A stretch of DNA of 64,000 nt from Perkinsela sp. pyNocScin1 (GCA_964019655.1 CAXHTR010000007.1:62001-126000); one strand, 5' to 3'; positions 19,873-29,792 are shown, numbered from the stretch's first letter. Translations and numbers: made by a program. The notes: generated by a model from the letters alone, not told the origin.

Positions 19873-20505
19873 CTAGTCTTCTTCGATTTCCACTCGTCCA
19901 GCATCCTTCGGATTTTCGATTATCACATCTGCCGGGTCAAGGTACCCGAGTATGATATCGAGATCGCTGTCTGGCAGTGGACCGATGTGAATTGGCAGAT
20001 TGGTGATGTGCTGCTCTCGTATATAAACTGTTTCCAAGCGCTGCGAAAAGTTTTGCATGTTCAAGAGTGTGTCAATCGCATTGTCCATGACGTAGAGGCT
20101 CTCGAGGCTCGCTGGGAGCTTTTCGAGGTTCAGCGTCCCAAAAAACTGGCATGACTCGACGCAAAAGTACTCCATGGTGTCCGGGAGCACGCCGAGGTCC
20201 ATTTCACCCGTCAGCTTCTGATTGAAGATATTCAGTCGTTGCAGTTTGGGCGGAGTGAAGGAAAGGTTGATAGACCCGCTGAGAGAGACGAATGGGCTGT
20301 GCCAGTCGATTTCTATGATGGAAAGGTCTTTGTCACACGTCAGCTTCTTCCACGTGCATGGGTCATCTTCGCTGCCTCTCAATGCTTTGTGTATCTCTTC
20401 GAAGCCACTTGACGCGAAAAACAGTTCCATCCGCTGAGCCTCCGTGAGCATCGATGTGTCGAAGCGGCCAAGGCTTTGTATGTCAGCAAAGCACAAGGAG
20501 AGCAT
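19873..20505 (-). CDS. LRR protein, short type, tandem triplet member 1 (210 aa)
   Basis: Leader MLSLCFADIQSLGRF, LTEAQRMELFFASSGFEE, cap CTWKKLTCDKD. Four LRR units, then an end module shared with the next two genes: IGPLPDSDLDIILGYLDPADV and an acidic close. The LGY block is particular to this triplet (19873, 20603, 21424), which points to local tandem duplication. It is the most diverged of the three. Confidence 0.87.
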   Translation of the reverse strand: MLSLCFADIQSLGRFDTSMLTEAQRMELFFASSGFEEIHKALRGSEDDPCTWKKLTCDKDLSIIEIDWHSPFVSLSGSINLSFTPPKLQRLNIFNQKLTGEMDLGVLPDTMEYFCVESCQFFGTLNLEKLPASLESLYVMDNAIDTLLNMQNFSQRLETVYIREQHITNLPIHIGPLPDSDLDIILGYLDPADVIIENPKDAGRVEIEED

Positions 20506-20602
20506 AGAATTAAGTCAAATGAATACGACTAACTAAAAAGAATGGTCATAGCGTAACGTTTGATCGAAGTTCCACATCAAAAATTGGCATTGTCACGTAC
20601 GC

Positions 20603-21253
20603 TCATTTCATGTAGCTCGGCAAAATAACCTTTCGGTCATCTGCATTTTCACACGTGATCTGGTCAGGTGCAACGTACCCGAGGGAAATTTCAGTAAGCG
20701 CCACCCCTTGCGAATCACGGGCCAACTGACCCACACGTATCGGGAACGAATCCAAGCGTGGCTCGCCAATCTTCAGCAGGCGGAGGCCGACTGGAAGATT
20801 TGACATGTTCGCAATAGCGCTGATTTTATTGTGCAAAACGATAAAGGACTGAAGGCACGATGGGAGACTGCCAAGGTCGAGCGTCCCTGTAAACTTGCAT
20901 TCCTCGATGCAGAAATGTTCAAGGGTTTCTGGGAGGGCGGTGGTATCAACCGCTCCAACGAGGTCTTCCTTGTAGAGATTGAGGTTCTCGAGGTGCCGCG
21001 GCATCATGGCAAAGGCTATAGAGCCCGAAATCTTGATAAAGGACTCGTGCCAGTCGATGCGGACGATCTGTTGTGCTTCATCGCACTCGACGTCTTGCCA
21101 GGTGCAGGCGTCAGAATCTTTGCCGCCTAGAGCCTTGCGTGCTTTATCGTAGTCCTTTGGAGTGTAGAACAACTCGATGGCCTGTTGATCGGTGAGCATC
21201 GATGCGTCAAAGCGCCCGAGGCCACTTGCGTCTGAAAGTGCACAAAGAAGCAT
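20603..21253 (-). CDS. LRR protein, short type, tandem triplet member 2 (216 aa)
   Basis: Leader MLLCALSDASGLGRF, LTDQQAIELFYTPKDYDKAR, LGGKDSDAC, cap CTWQDVECDEAQ. The LRR part and the LGYVAPDQ end match the gene at 21424. Over the first 250 coding bases the two are nearly identical at the nucleotide level by eye, including synonymous sites, so the copy is young or has been homogenised. Confidence 0.88.
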   Translation of the reverse strand: MLLCALSDASGLGRFDASMLTDQQAIELFYTPKDYDKARKALGGKDSDACTWQDVECDEAQQIVRIDWHESFIKISGSIAFAMMPRHLENLNLYKEDLVGAVDTTALPETLEHFCIEECKFTGTLDLGSLPSCLQSFIVLHNKISAIANMSNLPVGLRLLKIGEPRLDSFPIRVGQLARDSQGVALTEISLGYVAPDQITCENADDRKVILPSYMK

Positions 21254-21423
21254 TCGAAGAGAAAGAACGAAGGGATTTGATAGGATATCTTATTGATAAG
21301 AGTCTCATACTCGAGTGGCTGCAGCTATTTCAAAATAAGAGAATTAATTAATTAATTTAATTTTACTGGCGATCATTGCATCAGATCACAGTCGAAGTCA
21401 CTGCGAAAAGACTGCAATTTTCA

Positions 21424-22065
21424 TCAATACTCCACGATTTCGATCCGCCACTTGTCTTCGAGGCTCTCGCAAAGCACGTCCGCGGTGCTCATGTACCCGA
21501 GCTCAACGTCGATATCACCCTCCGGCAGCAGACCAATGCGGATGGGTAGGTTCAGGATGTGCCGTTCTTTAATGTACAGCGCTTTTAATTTCGATGGGAG
21601 TCTATTGGTCCCTTGGGGGAACACAAGTGCGCTGACATAGTTATCTCGAATGATTAATTGGTCTATCCGTGGGGGGAGGCTGCTGAGGTCGAGCGTCCCC
21701 GTGAACTTACAGCACTCGATGCAAAAGAATATAAGCGTTTCCGGGAGGGCTGTGGCGTGGACCTCCCCGACAAAGTCCTCCTTGTAGAGGTTCAGATATT
21801 CGAGGCATCGTGGCAGCATAGAGAAGTCCATAGAGCCTGAAAGCTCGATGAAAGACTGGTGCCAGTCGATACGAACGATGCGCCGCTTATCGTTACACGT
21901 GACGTCTTGCCAAGTGCATGCGTCAGCTTCTTCGCCGCCGAGAGCTTTGCGTGCCTCATCGTAGTCTGTTGGAGCGAAGAACAACTCGATGGCCTGCTGG
22001 TCGGTGAGCATCGATGCCTCGAATCGCCCGAGGCCTTGTACGTCGGCTGAGAGGAGAAAGAGCAT
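21424..22065 (-). CDS. LRR protein, short type, tandem triplet member 3 (213 aa)
   Basis: Leader MLFLLSADVQGLGRF, LTDQQAIELFFAPTDYDEAR, LGGEEADAC, cap CTWQDVTCNDKR. It shares head and cap with 20603 almost base for base but diverges in the last LRR and the loop (VFPQGTNRLPSK insert). End module IGLLPEGDIDVELGYMSTADV. A pyrimidine-rich stretch directly precedes the ATG. Confidence 0.88.
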   Translation of the reverse strand: MLFLLSADVQGLGRFEASMLTDQQAIELFFAPTDYDEARKALGGEEADACTWQDVTCNDKRRIVRIDWHQSFIELSGSMDFSMLPRCLEYLNLYKEDFVGEVHATALPETLIFFCIECCKFTGTLDLSSLPPRIDQLIIRDNYVSALVFPQGTNRLPSKLKALYIKERHILNLPIRIGLLPEGDIDVELGYMSTADVLCESLEDKWRIEIVEY

Positions 22066-22957
22066 TGAATAGGAAGAAAATGGGGAAGGTTGTATACTTG
22101 ATAACGCCTTTTTTCGTGAAAGTAATGAAATGGTCGTCTTTAGCTTTCATGTCCTACAGTTCTTCTCCTATAAAACGAATGTTGCTACCGAGAGTTGGAG
22201 TGTTGCGAGACCGACGTTTCTTGACGCTGTCAAAAATGATCTGATCACTTGCACAAAATTATGCGGATTAGCTAGGTAATTCACCCTGATGCTTGCTCGA
22301 TTGAAAATGAGACATGGGAAAAGCCCGGCTGTATACGAAGAAAATGTCCCAAATTCTGCTCTTGACTTGTCTTTGAATGATTGGAAAATCACAATATTCT
22401 CACTTTCTAGCCTTAATCGGCCTCAAGGCATTCTTTATCTACCTTTTGAAAATTTCAGCTGACTGACCAGATCTTACTCATCCAAATTCGATTGACGGCG
22501 TGTTCAGGTTTTTTAATCAAAATGACCTCAAACTCTGGGTGATTTATAGAGATTCTTGCTATAGACGTGGCGCCCCTGAGCCACTCGAATTCAGACACCC
22601 TCGAAATGCCTATTTTTGAGGCCGAAAACACTGACAAGCACTACGCCATACCATCAGTACGAATTCGAAGCGTTAATACGGCTCGCTAGACTTGTGCCTG
22701 AAGCGCAAAGCTGTGCCTCATTCCCGAAAGCGCAAAGAGGACTTGGCTGCAATCTCGCTTATGCATCTTTATAGATTCTTGTCATGCATGGCTTTTTCGT
22801 AAAAAGTACAGTCAAGGTGAATATGCGAGAAGTCCAATGCTTCATGCAAACATTTTACAGTTTTTCAGTTGTGACGCATTTCGTTGAATTTCTTATAAAT
22901 TGATTTTGGCGATACGAATAAAGCCCATTGCATTCCAGACAAAGGGAATGGCTAAGT
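22066..22957. other. Longest clean gap in the LRR block, nothing recognised
   Basis: About 890 bp of AT-rich DNA. Short open frames exist on both strands, but none has family features or convincing codon use. Confidence 0.5.
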
Positions 22958-23869
22958 CTAGCGACGAATAACCTTGAGGTCAGGGTTTGAGTTTGGCACA
23001 GGCTGAGAGGTTGGTCGTCTCTCGGTCAACAGGGGAAACCAGGGGCTAACTTGTGTACGAACCATCATCTTACTGGTGGTTTTGACGCGTAGTGACTTGC
23101 GCACTTCTCTCAAGTCCAAAACCCCCGAAAACGCGTTTTCGTTGATGTGGAGGGACCGAAGTGTCTCTGGAGTACAGGAAATGTCAATTGTTCCCGAGAG
23201 CGCATTACAACCAACATTGAGCTCAATAAGGCTTCCTGGAAGGCCAGACAGGTCGAGCGTCCCCTCAAAGGCGTTCTTGTCGAGGGTGAGACGCTCAAGG
23301 CACTTGTTCAGGTGTCGGAGGTTGAGCGTTCCTGTGAGAGATCCGTCCGAAAGTCGAAGAATCTGCAAAAATACCGGCAGCTGCGTCAGGCAAATGGTCC
23401 CAGAGAACCCCTCGCAAGATGAGTGTTCTCTTTTGCAGAACTCAATTTTTTCGATCCGCTCAGGTAACGCCGTCAAGTCGACGCTGCCGCTCATTTGATG
23501 GCCAGACATAGTGAGCTCGCGAAGATTTTTTGGGAGCGCAGCGAAATCGACTGAACCGGTGAAATTTGCGCCAAAAAGGTATATATCCTCAATCGTGTCT
23601 GGCAGGGCTGAGGTGGAGAAGGAGCCCTCCATCTTGCTCACTGGAATACTAAAGTCGGCCCAGTTGATACCTGTCGGGCTTGCAGAGTTGTTGAACCTGA
23701 CACCAGCCCACTTGTCGATAGGAGAGTAGTTTCCGTCGTCGTCCTGGAAGAACGTGCGGCTCTTCGGGGAGAAGCCTTCGACAAAGATCTCCATGCGCTC
23801 TTGTGGGGAGAGCATTTGCGCGTCGAAACGGCCGAGCGTGGGGTCAGCGGTGGTAAAGAGTGGGAGCAT
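22958..23869 (-). CDS. LRR protein, long type (303 aa)
   Basis: Start at 23869 (MLPLFTTADPTLGRF) by family alignment; an upstream ATG at 23917 would add 16 Ser-rich residues. The cap is a no-cysteine version (DKWAGVRFNNSAS). About eight LRR units; one unit carries an insert with CKREHSSCEGFSG. After the last unit (LDLREV) the sequence changes to a basic, proline-rich tail without repeats, unlike other members, which may reflect an old frameshift near the 3' end. Confidence 0.82.
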   Translation of the reverse strand: MLPLFTTADPTLGRFDAQMLSPQERMEIFVEGFSPKSRTFFQDDDGNYSPIDKWAGVRFNNSASPTGINWADFSIPVSKMEGSFSTSALPDTIEDIYLFGANFTGSVDFAALPKNLRELTMSGHQMSGSVDLTALPERIEKIEFCKREHSSCEGFSGTICLTQLPVFLQILRLSDGSLTGTLNLRHLNKCLERLTLDKNAFEGTLDLSGLPGSLIELNVGCNALSGTIDISCTPETLRSLHINENAFSGVLDLREVRKSLRVKTTSKMMVRTQVSPWFPLLTERRPTSQPVPNSNPDLKVIRR

Positions 23870-24129
23870 TGACTTCGATAAGGGAGAAGAAAGAGACAAA
23901 GAAATAGGTGAACTCAAGTGAATTTAGGACAGTTCCACAGATTGGAACGTAAATGAAGAGTAATTGACAGAGTAGACAAAGCCTATACCGACGACTTTCG
24001 GCCTGAATTCAAGTTTTTCTGTTCCATATGATGATGAACGTAGGAACTCAAGTTAGAGTCAAGTTTGCTGTCTCTTCGAACAGGGGTTCCAGGACCTTAT
24101 CAGCAGGCCCAAAGCCTATTGCTTGGTGC

Positions 24130-24282
24130 TCACGAGAGGCCGAGCGAAAATATTGTTGAAGCTACCCTTCGGTCGCAGCCGAGCGAGACTGAGTCCTCAC
24201 TATAAAAGTCTCCATTGTCTTCACTGCCAGCTGCATCGAACAGTACTGAGATGAAAAATACACTTGAAATTCCGAGTTTCAT
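24130..24282 (-). CDS. 50-codon frame with signal-like head
   Basis: MKLGISSVFFISVLFDAAGSEDNGD gives a basic n-region, a hydrophobic core and an A-G/S end, then an acidic stretch. It could be a small secreted peptide or the head of a decayed LRR gene. There is no homology I can name, and chance is possible at this length. Confidence 0.22.
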   Translation of the reverse strand: MKLGISSVFFISVLFDAAGSEDNGDFYSEDSVSLGCDRRVASTIFSLGLS

Positions 24283-24361
24283 TCTTGAGTTTTGCCACTC
24301 AACTCTATTTCGTATACTTTCGTTGCGATACAATCAAGGGCCGTAGTCGAACTTCAAAATT

Positions 24362-25013
24362 CTAAAATATGCACTTCGCTTCAACCAACTGAACACGGCG
24401 GAGATCATCAGGACACGCACACTGCACATCAGTGAAGCCACATTCCGTGAAGTCTACCTCAAGGAGCTGCGGTGGCAGCTTGTCGACGCAAACAGACGTG
24501 TGCGTGAGATTCTGATCGTTGACAGTGAGGCTCTTGAGCGTTTCCGGGAGATTCGTTACGCCCTCGAGCGCGCTGATTCGATTCGAAGCAACGGAGAAGT
24601 GTGTCATGCGCGGGGGCAGGCGCGACAGATTCAAAGTCCCATAGAAGCGGCATAGACGCAGGGAGAGCGACACAAGCGAGTGCGGTAGGGCAGTCACGTC
24701 GGCCTCACCGTCGAAGGACAGGTCGTCGAGAGTCACCTGGGCAGCTTTTCTTGGAATTTTTGCCAAATCGATCTCGCCAGTGAGGAATATGTTGAAGGAG
24801 CACCAGCTGATGGAGACCACGTCTCCCTCGCCGTTGCACGCGACGTTCGACCAGCTGCAGGCGTCGCTGGGGTCGCCGCCGAGCTCCCGCCTCGCGTTGG
24901 CGGGCCGGCACGGCGTGAAGAACAAGTCCATCATTTGGCTATCGCTGAGCATTGCGGGGTCAAAAGCGGCCGATCGCATCGTGTTCGGCGGAGAGAGTCA
25001 AGTAGAAGAGCAT
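24362..25013 (-). pseudogene. LRR gene, short type, with one-base frameshift
   Basis: The head starts at 25013 with MLFYLTLSAEHDAIGRF. In the GRF codons four T stand where relatives have three, so the frame meets TGA at once. One base later the sequence resumes as DPAMLSDSQMMDLFFTP, LGGDPSDAC, CSWSNVACNGEG, four LRR units and an intact end module (VDKLPPQLLEVDFTECG) to the stop at 24362. A single inserted base is therefore the only lesion. Either a recent null allele or an error. Confidence 0.8.
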
Positions 25014-25399
25014 TGTACTGTGGAAGCTGGAAGAGAGAATCGTTGAAAGAGTCAATTTATAGTTTTGGAAAGAATTACGAGTAGTCGAGGTTGAAAGCGA
25101 AGCGGCTGATTACACGATAGGGTGATAGAGGGATATCAAAGGAAAGCTGTTATCCAGAAAATGTGGCAATGAGTGAATATCGAATAGCTCGCGTGGGAAC
25201 AAATGACAAGAGCTGAAGATGCTCAAATTTTAGAAGTATAGCTGCTAAATGCAAAGTTTTTGTTGAGTACCTTCAAAACTTCTCAATAATGTTCTCTGCT
25301 AATCAATTCTCTAAAACTGAATTAACTCGAATACAGTGTAGTCTGCAGCACAGTTTCACATCACTACTTCAAAAAAGGCAAATGTGTTCACAGTGAAAA

Positions 25400-25480
25400 T
25401 GCAACCAACAGGAGTCGAACCTGTAGCATTCGCGCTTTTCCACCTCATGGCTCTCAGCCTTTGCAGCAGGCCTACATAAC
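25400..25480 (-). tRNA. tRNA-like remnant (T arm, 3' acceptor strand, T-run)
   Basis: On the minus strand there is a perfect five-pair T arm (ACAGG-TTCGACT-CCTGT), followed by TGGTTGC, an A in the discriminator position and TTTT, as at the end of a Pol III tRNA gene. A possible D arm (GGCC/GGCT) lies upstream. However, no 5' strand pairing with TGGTTGC and no proper anticodon stem can be found. A tRNA pseudogene or tRNA-derived repeat is more likely than a working tRNA. Confidence 0.3.
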
Positions 25481-25502
25481 TCGATGACATCTCACTTATC
25501 CC

Positions 25503-26129
25503 TCAAAATCGCACCCTGGGCGCATCATTCTCGTCTTCCAACAGCACTGTTTTGATTGAACTGCCATACAGCCGAATGTCGACTTTACGCTCGGGGAGCT
25601 TTCCAACGCTCAATTCTGACGCCTTATTCCAGCTCTCGTTGATGTGGCACACCTCAAGACTCTCCGGAAGGTCCTTCAGATCACAAATCCCCGTGATTCG
25701 GTTGTTCTTGGACTGAAAGGTCACCAGGTGCCGTGGGAGGTGCGCCAAGTCGAGCGTGCCGCTGAAACCGCAGTGCGCGACGGAGAAGAACTGCAGCTGC
25801 GCCGGGAGCAGCGCTGTTTCGATCGTGCCCTTGAGCTTGCCCTGCCACGTGATATCGATTGTGCCTGTGTGCGGCGGCAGCGCCTCGAAGTGCAGCGTCC
25901 CGTGAAGCTTGATGGTGTCACTGTTCCAGCGGATGGCGTGAACAGCGTCTTCTTCAGTGCACTCGACGCCTGTCCAGCTGCATGCGTGGTCCGCGTCGCC
26001 CCGGAGCGCCACCCGGGCCGTCTTGCGCCTGAAGTTGGGGAAGAACATTTCCATCCGCTGCTGGTCGCTGAGCATCAGCGCGTCCATCTTGCCGAGCGGG
26101 TCGGGGTCAGCGCAGAGGTAAAAAAGCAT
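25503..26129 (-). CDS. LRR protein, short type (208 aa)
   Basis: Start at 26129 (MLFYLCADPDPLGKM). An upstream in-frame ATG at 26207 would add 26 residues rich in hydrophobics and proline, giving a longer leader. LSDQQRMEMFFPNFRRKTAR, LRGDADHAC, cap CSWTGVECTEED, which is close to the plant-type LRRNT pattern. Four LRR units (one degenerate: TGTIDITWQGKLKGTIE), end module VGKLPERKVDIRLYGSS and D-APRVRF. It is the last member of the minus-strand block. Confidence 0.87.
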   Translation of the reverse strand: MLFYLCADPDPLGKMDALMLSDQQRMEMFFPNFRRKTARVALRGDADHACSWTGVECTEEDAVHAIRWNSDTIKLHGTLHFEALPPHTGTIDITWQGKLKGTIETALLPAQLQFFSVAHCGFSGTLDLAHLPRHLVTFQSKNNRITGICDLKDLPESLEVCHINESWNKASELSVGKLPERKVDIRLYGSSIKTVLLEDENDAPRVRF

Positions 26130-27270
26130 CGGAGGAATAAGAGGGAAGGGAACTTGAAAATGTAGTGGGGGGCACAGATATTGAAGTCTACGCTGGTGCT
26201 GAGGCAAGGAGATTGTAAGGTTGGATGATCAAAGCAAGGATACACGAGTATGAATGGCAGATGGACATACGGACAGGGTTTCACGAGATTACTGCAAAAA
26301 AAAGCTTCTCCCCTCCTTGGACAACAAGAAAGCAGCGTTTCTCAATCTCATGCTCGATTTTGGCTCGCTGAATCCTTTGTATCCCAAGAAATCTCAACTG
26401 AATCCGACATGCTGTACTTTCCAGGTGGCTCATAGGGATTTTCATATAAAGCCAGGTTTCCTCAAGCCTGCAGATTTTTCGCTGAGAAATCGAGAATCCC
26501 AAAAATACCTGCTGTGAGAAATTTCAAAGCACTGCTTAAAAGCATCTCTAAACTTTGTGGAAAGTTGATCCCTTTTGTTAAAATTGACGCCTACGTGATC
26601 CGAGCGACGAAAGCATACCGATAGCATACTGAATGCATATACCCGATCAGGCTTGTTGTCTTGCACACGTCAAAACATAGCAAATTTAGAATCAGAAGTT
26701 TCGGAATACTCCGCCCCGGGGTCTATGAAATGGCTGTGGTTGCTGAGCAGCGCTGCCCCGCGGACTCACCGAAATCCAAAATCATACTCGCTTTTAAAGA
26801 AAAAGCGCTCCAAGGTACGTTGTACCTCCAGTTCAGCCAAGTCCGACGCTTTATCATGAAAAAGCATCAATGCCTTCGTATGAAGAACGAATGACAGCGC
26901 CAGTTGGGCCCACACCATCAGCACGAACTCAAAAGCCTTCCGACCCGTCCTGCAGCATCGCCTCGACTCTTAGTAGCACGCACAGCCCTCGAGAGCGTGA
27001 TAGCGTCGCTGAGTGCGATCATCCAGTGGAAATAAAGCTTCCTGAACGATCTGAAGGGGGTAGCTGAAAGCCACGCGAGCGGCGCGGTCCTGAGTGTTCA
27101 CGAGTGTGAGCGCAACGACTGTGCCCTCGATGCGCTTGAGACTCGCCAGTGGCAGCAGTCGTGTCTAACGTCTACACATGGAAAAGGACAGCTGAGAGGA
27201 CACCAGACGACACATAGCGCCTGTAAACACAAACGGCCGGTACGCAGATGAGCTAACACTCCTGGCATGC
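26130..27270. other. Transition from LRR block to repeat mosaic
   Basis: No gene supported. At 26700-26860 open frames overlap on the plus strand but give no recognisable protein. From about 27268 a Ser/Asp-rich coding-like stretch begins that is repeated about 590 bp further on (see 27271-28107). Confidence 0.5.
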
Positions 27271-28107
27271 TTGACAGCGCATCTGATAATGATGATTCTC
27301 AGAGCGATGCGCCTGAAAGCTCATCTACGGAGTCGACTACTGGTGATTCTTCTAATGATGCAGAATTTTTTGAAACCAACTTCAAGTTTCAAACGAAAAT
27401 CCGAAAAAAATGAATCATTCTCGGAACCGTCTCGAAGGGCCATGTGCAGCCCATACCCTGGAAGCACACTATTCCCGATGATGTTGCCCGCACGTGTCGG
27501 GAAAGTTAATCCACCCTCGCATAGACATCCATCAGCGTCTATGGCAGCTCACCTTTGCTTCGCTGGGTCTCCTGTACGGCGATTCCGAGGACCAGAGCTT
27601 GTCTTACAGTCTTCGTTAGAGCGTGCAGGGGCGTTTTCATGTGGACAGCTAACTCCACATCGTTCGACAGTAACACCACGCGAGGACACCAAAGGTCAGC
27701 TCACCCCGCATCGATCGAACGCCATACCGCGAGAGAGCGCTCAAGGCCAAACCACTCCCCATCGACCGATACATACACCGCGCGCAAGCGCCCAAGAGCA
27801 AACCACCCCGCACAACCTGAACGAAGAGTACGCGAACGAAGCCAATCCACACGACGCTGATTCTGATGATGATTCTCATGGCGATGCGTCTCATGAATCT
27901 CAGACATATTCGACTACTGATGATTCTTCTAATGCAGCGCACTTTCTTCAAGACGAGCCGGATGATCCGAATACGATCTCGGCAACAGAAAGTGAAGTGT
28001 GGATGGCTCAGTTCGAGTACCCCAAAATCCGGGTTAAAGATCCCGCGTTCTGGGCGTCTTATTTAATGGGCTATGGCTCCCACTGGCCGCAAAGCCAATC
28101 TCAATGA
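27271..28107 (+). CDS. Repeat-rich open frame, unknown (up to 278 codons, no ATG start)
   Basis: The frame begins at TTG, so the true start is unclear. The centre holds three and a half 17-residue units (GQLTPHRS...PRE...). Then comes an acidic Ser/Asp stretch (ADSDDDSHGDASHESQ), also present in another frame at 27268-27370, so the region contains an internal duplication. The end (IRVKDPAFWA and the following 80 bases) is related to 33470-33690, where DPAFWA and RNTGR recur in an open frame. It looks like part of a decaying repeat-family gene. Confidence 0.35.
   Translation: MTAHLIMMILRAMRLKAHLRSRLLVILLMMQNFLKPTSSFKRKSEKNESFSEPSRRAMCSPYPGSTLFPMMLPARVGKVNPPSHRHPSASMAAHLCFAGSPVRRFRGPELVLQSSLERAGAFSCGQLTPHRSTVTPREDTKGQLTPHRSNAIPRESAQGQTTPHRPIHTPRASAQEQTTPHNLNEEYANEANPHDADSDDDSHGDASHESQTYSTTDDSSNAAHFLQDEPDDPNTISATESEVWMAQFEYPKIRVKDPAFWASYLMGYGSHWPQSQSQ
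27646..27820 (+). repeat. Tandem repeat, 51-bp unit, about 3.4 copies
   Basis: Units start at 27646, 27697 and 27748, with a partial unit from 27799. Each begins CA(G/A)(C/A)..ACTCCACAT or close and encodes 17 residues around TPHR. The period is a multiple of three, so the frame is kept. Confidence 0.85.
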
Positions 28108-28511
28108 AATCCAAGCTATAGTCCGCATGCCTGCAGCGTTCATGCCAAGAAACACAGGCAGTGATCTCTATTCGCTTCGAGATGAAGTTATCTACTCGAT
28201 ACTGAAAACGCTGCATGCCGCACTACAGCCCAAGCTTTAGCCCCAATAAATCCGAGCTGACGCTCGAATTGTCGAGCCTCCGTCCCCGCCGAGAGCTTTC
28301 CGGGCTCCAGACTTCAGGTTTTTATGCATACATCAGCTTTGACGAAAAGGCTGATTTTGTTGATTTTCTCATAAAAGGCCGTATAAAATTACACCTGATG
28401 GCCTTATAAACACTTGAATCTGAAAACCCCATCGAGGCTCACATACCTCTTTGGTCGCCGAAGCTCAATCATCTGAGCAAAGTCTCTTCACAGAAATTTG
28501 TTCACGCAGCG

Positions 28512-29390
28512 GTGCAGACTTCATCTAACTCGAGGGTTTTCATTTGTTTCCCGGCCGACTTCTGTGGAATTATAACATTGTTTCAGAGGCACCCGAAGTG
28601 CAACTGCTTTCCCCCGAGCGAAACCGCGTGGGGAAATGCGTGTGCGGATGGGTCAGCAAATATTGATTCACAAGATAGCACATTTGCTGAGCTCGAACAT
28701 CACGTATCTTCTTCATTGGATCATCACAATACATCGGACATTGAAGCTTTATCTGCTGAGAAACCGGGTTCTGCGATTATTGTTTCGGGTGAGCGCCCGT
28801 TTGTTGAGCCTGGGCAGCATGAAGCTTATTTATTTGCATCATTTGAAAATACATCAGATGTGAATATTTCACCTGTGCTCGTTGATGCTCCAGCAAATAT
28901 CTTTGTAGCAGCAGAAAGGTCCTCTACTTCTCAAGCAGAGGGGGACCATGTGATTATGCGAGACATGCTTGCGCGCAAAGCAACGCAAAGAGATGTCGCC
29001 AAAGAGCTTGAAATCAATGAATCTTCAGTTTCTCGAGAGCGTAGTCGCAGCTGCTCTCCTCGAAAAGCTAACTCTGCGTCCGCCACGCAGAAGAAATGCG
29101 ATGATCGCGTCGCAAAACGCACAGGTTTGCGTCGCAAACGCATCCCGGGGCTTTGCAAGTACCCGGAGAGTGAGAAGAAGGTTTGCGAGCGCATACGAGA
29201 TCGAATGCCCGTCCAGCGTATAGCTAAGCACCTCAAGGATTGTCCGGGTGTAAGCCATCAGCGACTCAGAGACTATATAGACTTTGACAAGGCCAATGGC
29301 GGGGACCTCCACAGTTATAAGCGCAAAAGGGGAAGGCCCCGAAAGAGTCAGGGCCGATCCGCTCTGCTATTCCAGAATCGAAATACTTAG
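28512..29390 (+). pseudogene. IS30-like transposase, N-terminal part
   Basis: No ATG opens the frame; the first lies at 28956. From there the sequence reads like the front of IS30-family transposases: a helix-turn-helix (ATQRDVAKELEINESSVSRE, about 28975-29040), a basic stretch, then a second HTH-like segment (VCERIRDRMPVQRIAKHLK...VSHQRLRDYIDFDKANGGDL) and a basic block KRKRGRPRK. In IS30 these domains bind the terminal repeats. The DDE catalytic part is absent; other sequence follows. The 150 residues before the HTH are unrelated and may be another fragment fused in. Confidence 0.6.
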
Positions 29391-29400
29391 CAACTCCAAT

Positions 29401-29792
29401 CGAAATAATAAGAACTTGAAACAAGTCTTGCAAACGTCAATGTTTGTTCTCAGTGAATGCATCAAAAATTTCGCCACATTCGAGCATCTCTAGTACGAAG
29501 TGGCAGCAATGCCGCATTCATTGCAGTCAACGAGTAGTACAGCCCTAACTCTAGCCCCACTAGAGGCGCCTTAGCACTGTGAGCGGCCACACAGTTGGCC
29601 ATCCACTCTGCGAAGAGCAGATTTATCCCCCTTTTCAACGTCTTCTTGAAATTCGAGGTTGAAAACCTCGAGGGCGGAGCGGCAGCGACCCAGCCCGAGA
29701 CTGTACGTGTCTTACGCTCGTGCTTTTCGTCTGTTATAGCTGCCACTGAACAGCAACCCCAGCCTATTGGGGATGTGATCGCCGCAACCTGA
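29401..29792 (+). pseudogene. Two decayed copies of an internal cohesin SCC3 segment
   Basis: At 29401-29540 the frame reads NLKQVLQTSMFVLSECIKNFATFEHL, then a TAG and YEVAA. At 29640-29792 another frame reads VENLEGGAAATQPETVRV, then LRSCFSSVIAATEQQ. Both align with one segment of the SCC3 gene at about 41.2-41.4 kb (FVKNFATFENLEGEVAAIQP, then YRSCFWAVRASADEQ). So the same stretch of about 50 codons is present twice here, broken by stops. An origin by duplication from the nearby gene, or from a lost paralog, is inferred. Confidence 0.6.

Noticed and set aside
25400-25480. Functional tRNA gene
   Set aside because: T arm and T-run are present, but no 5' acceptor strand or anticodon stem can be paired, so only a remnant is reported.
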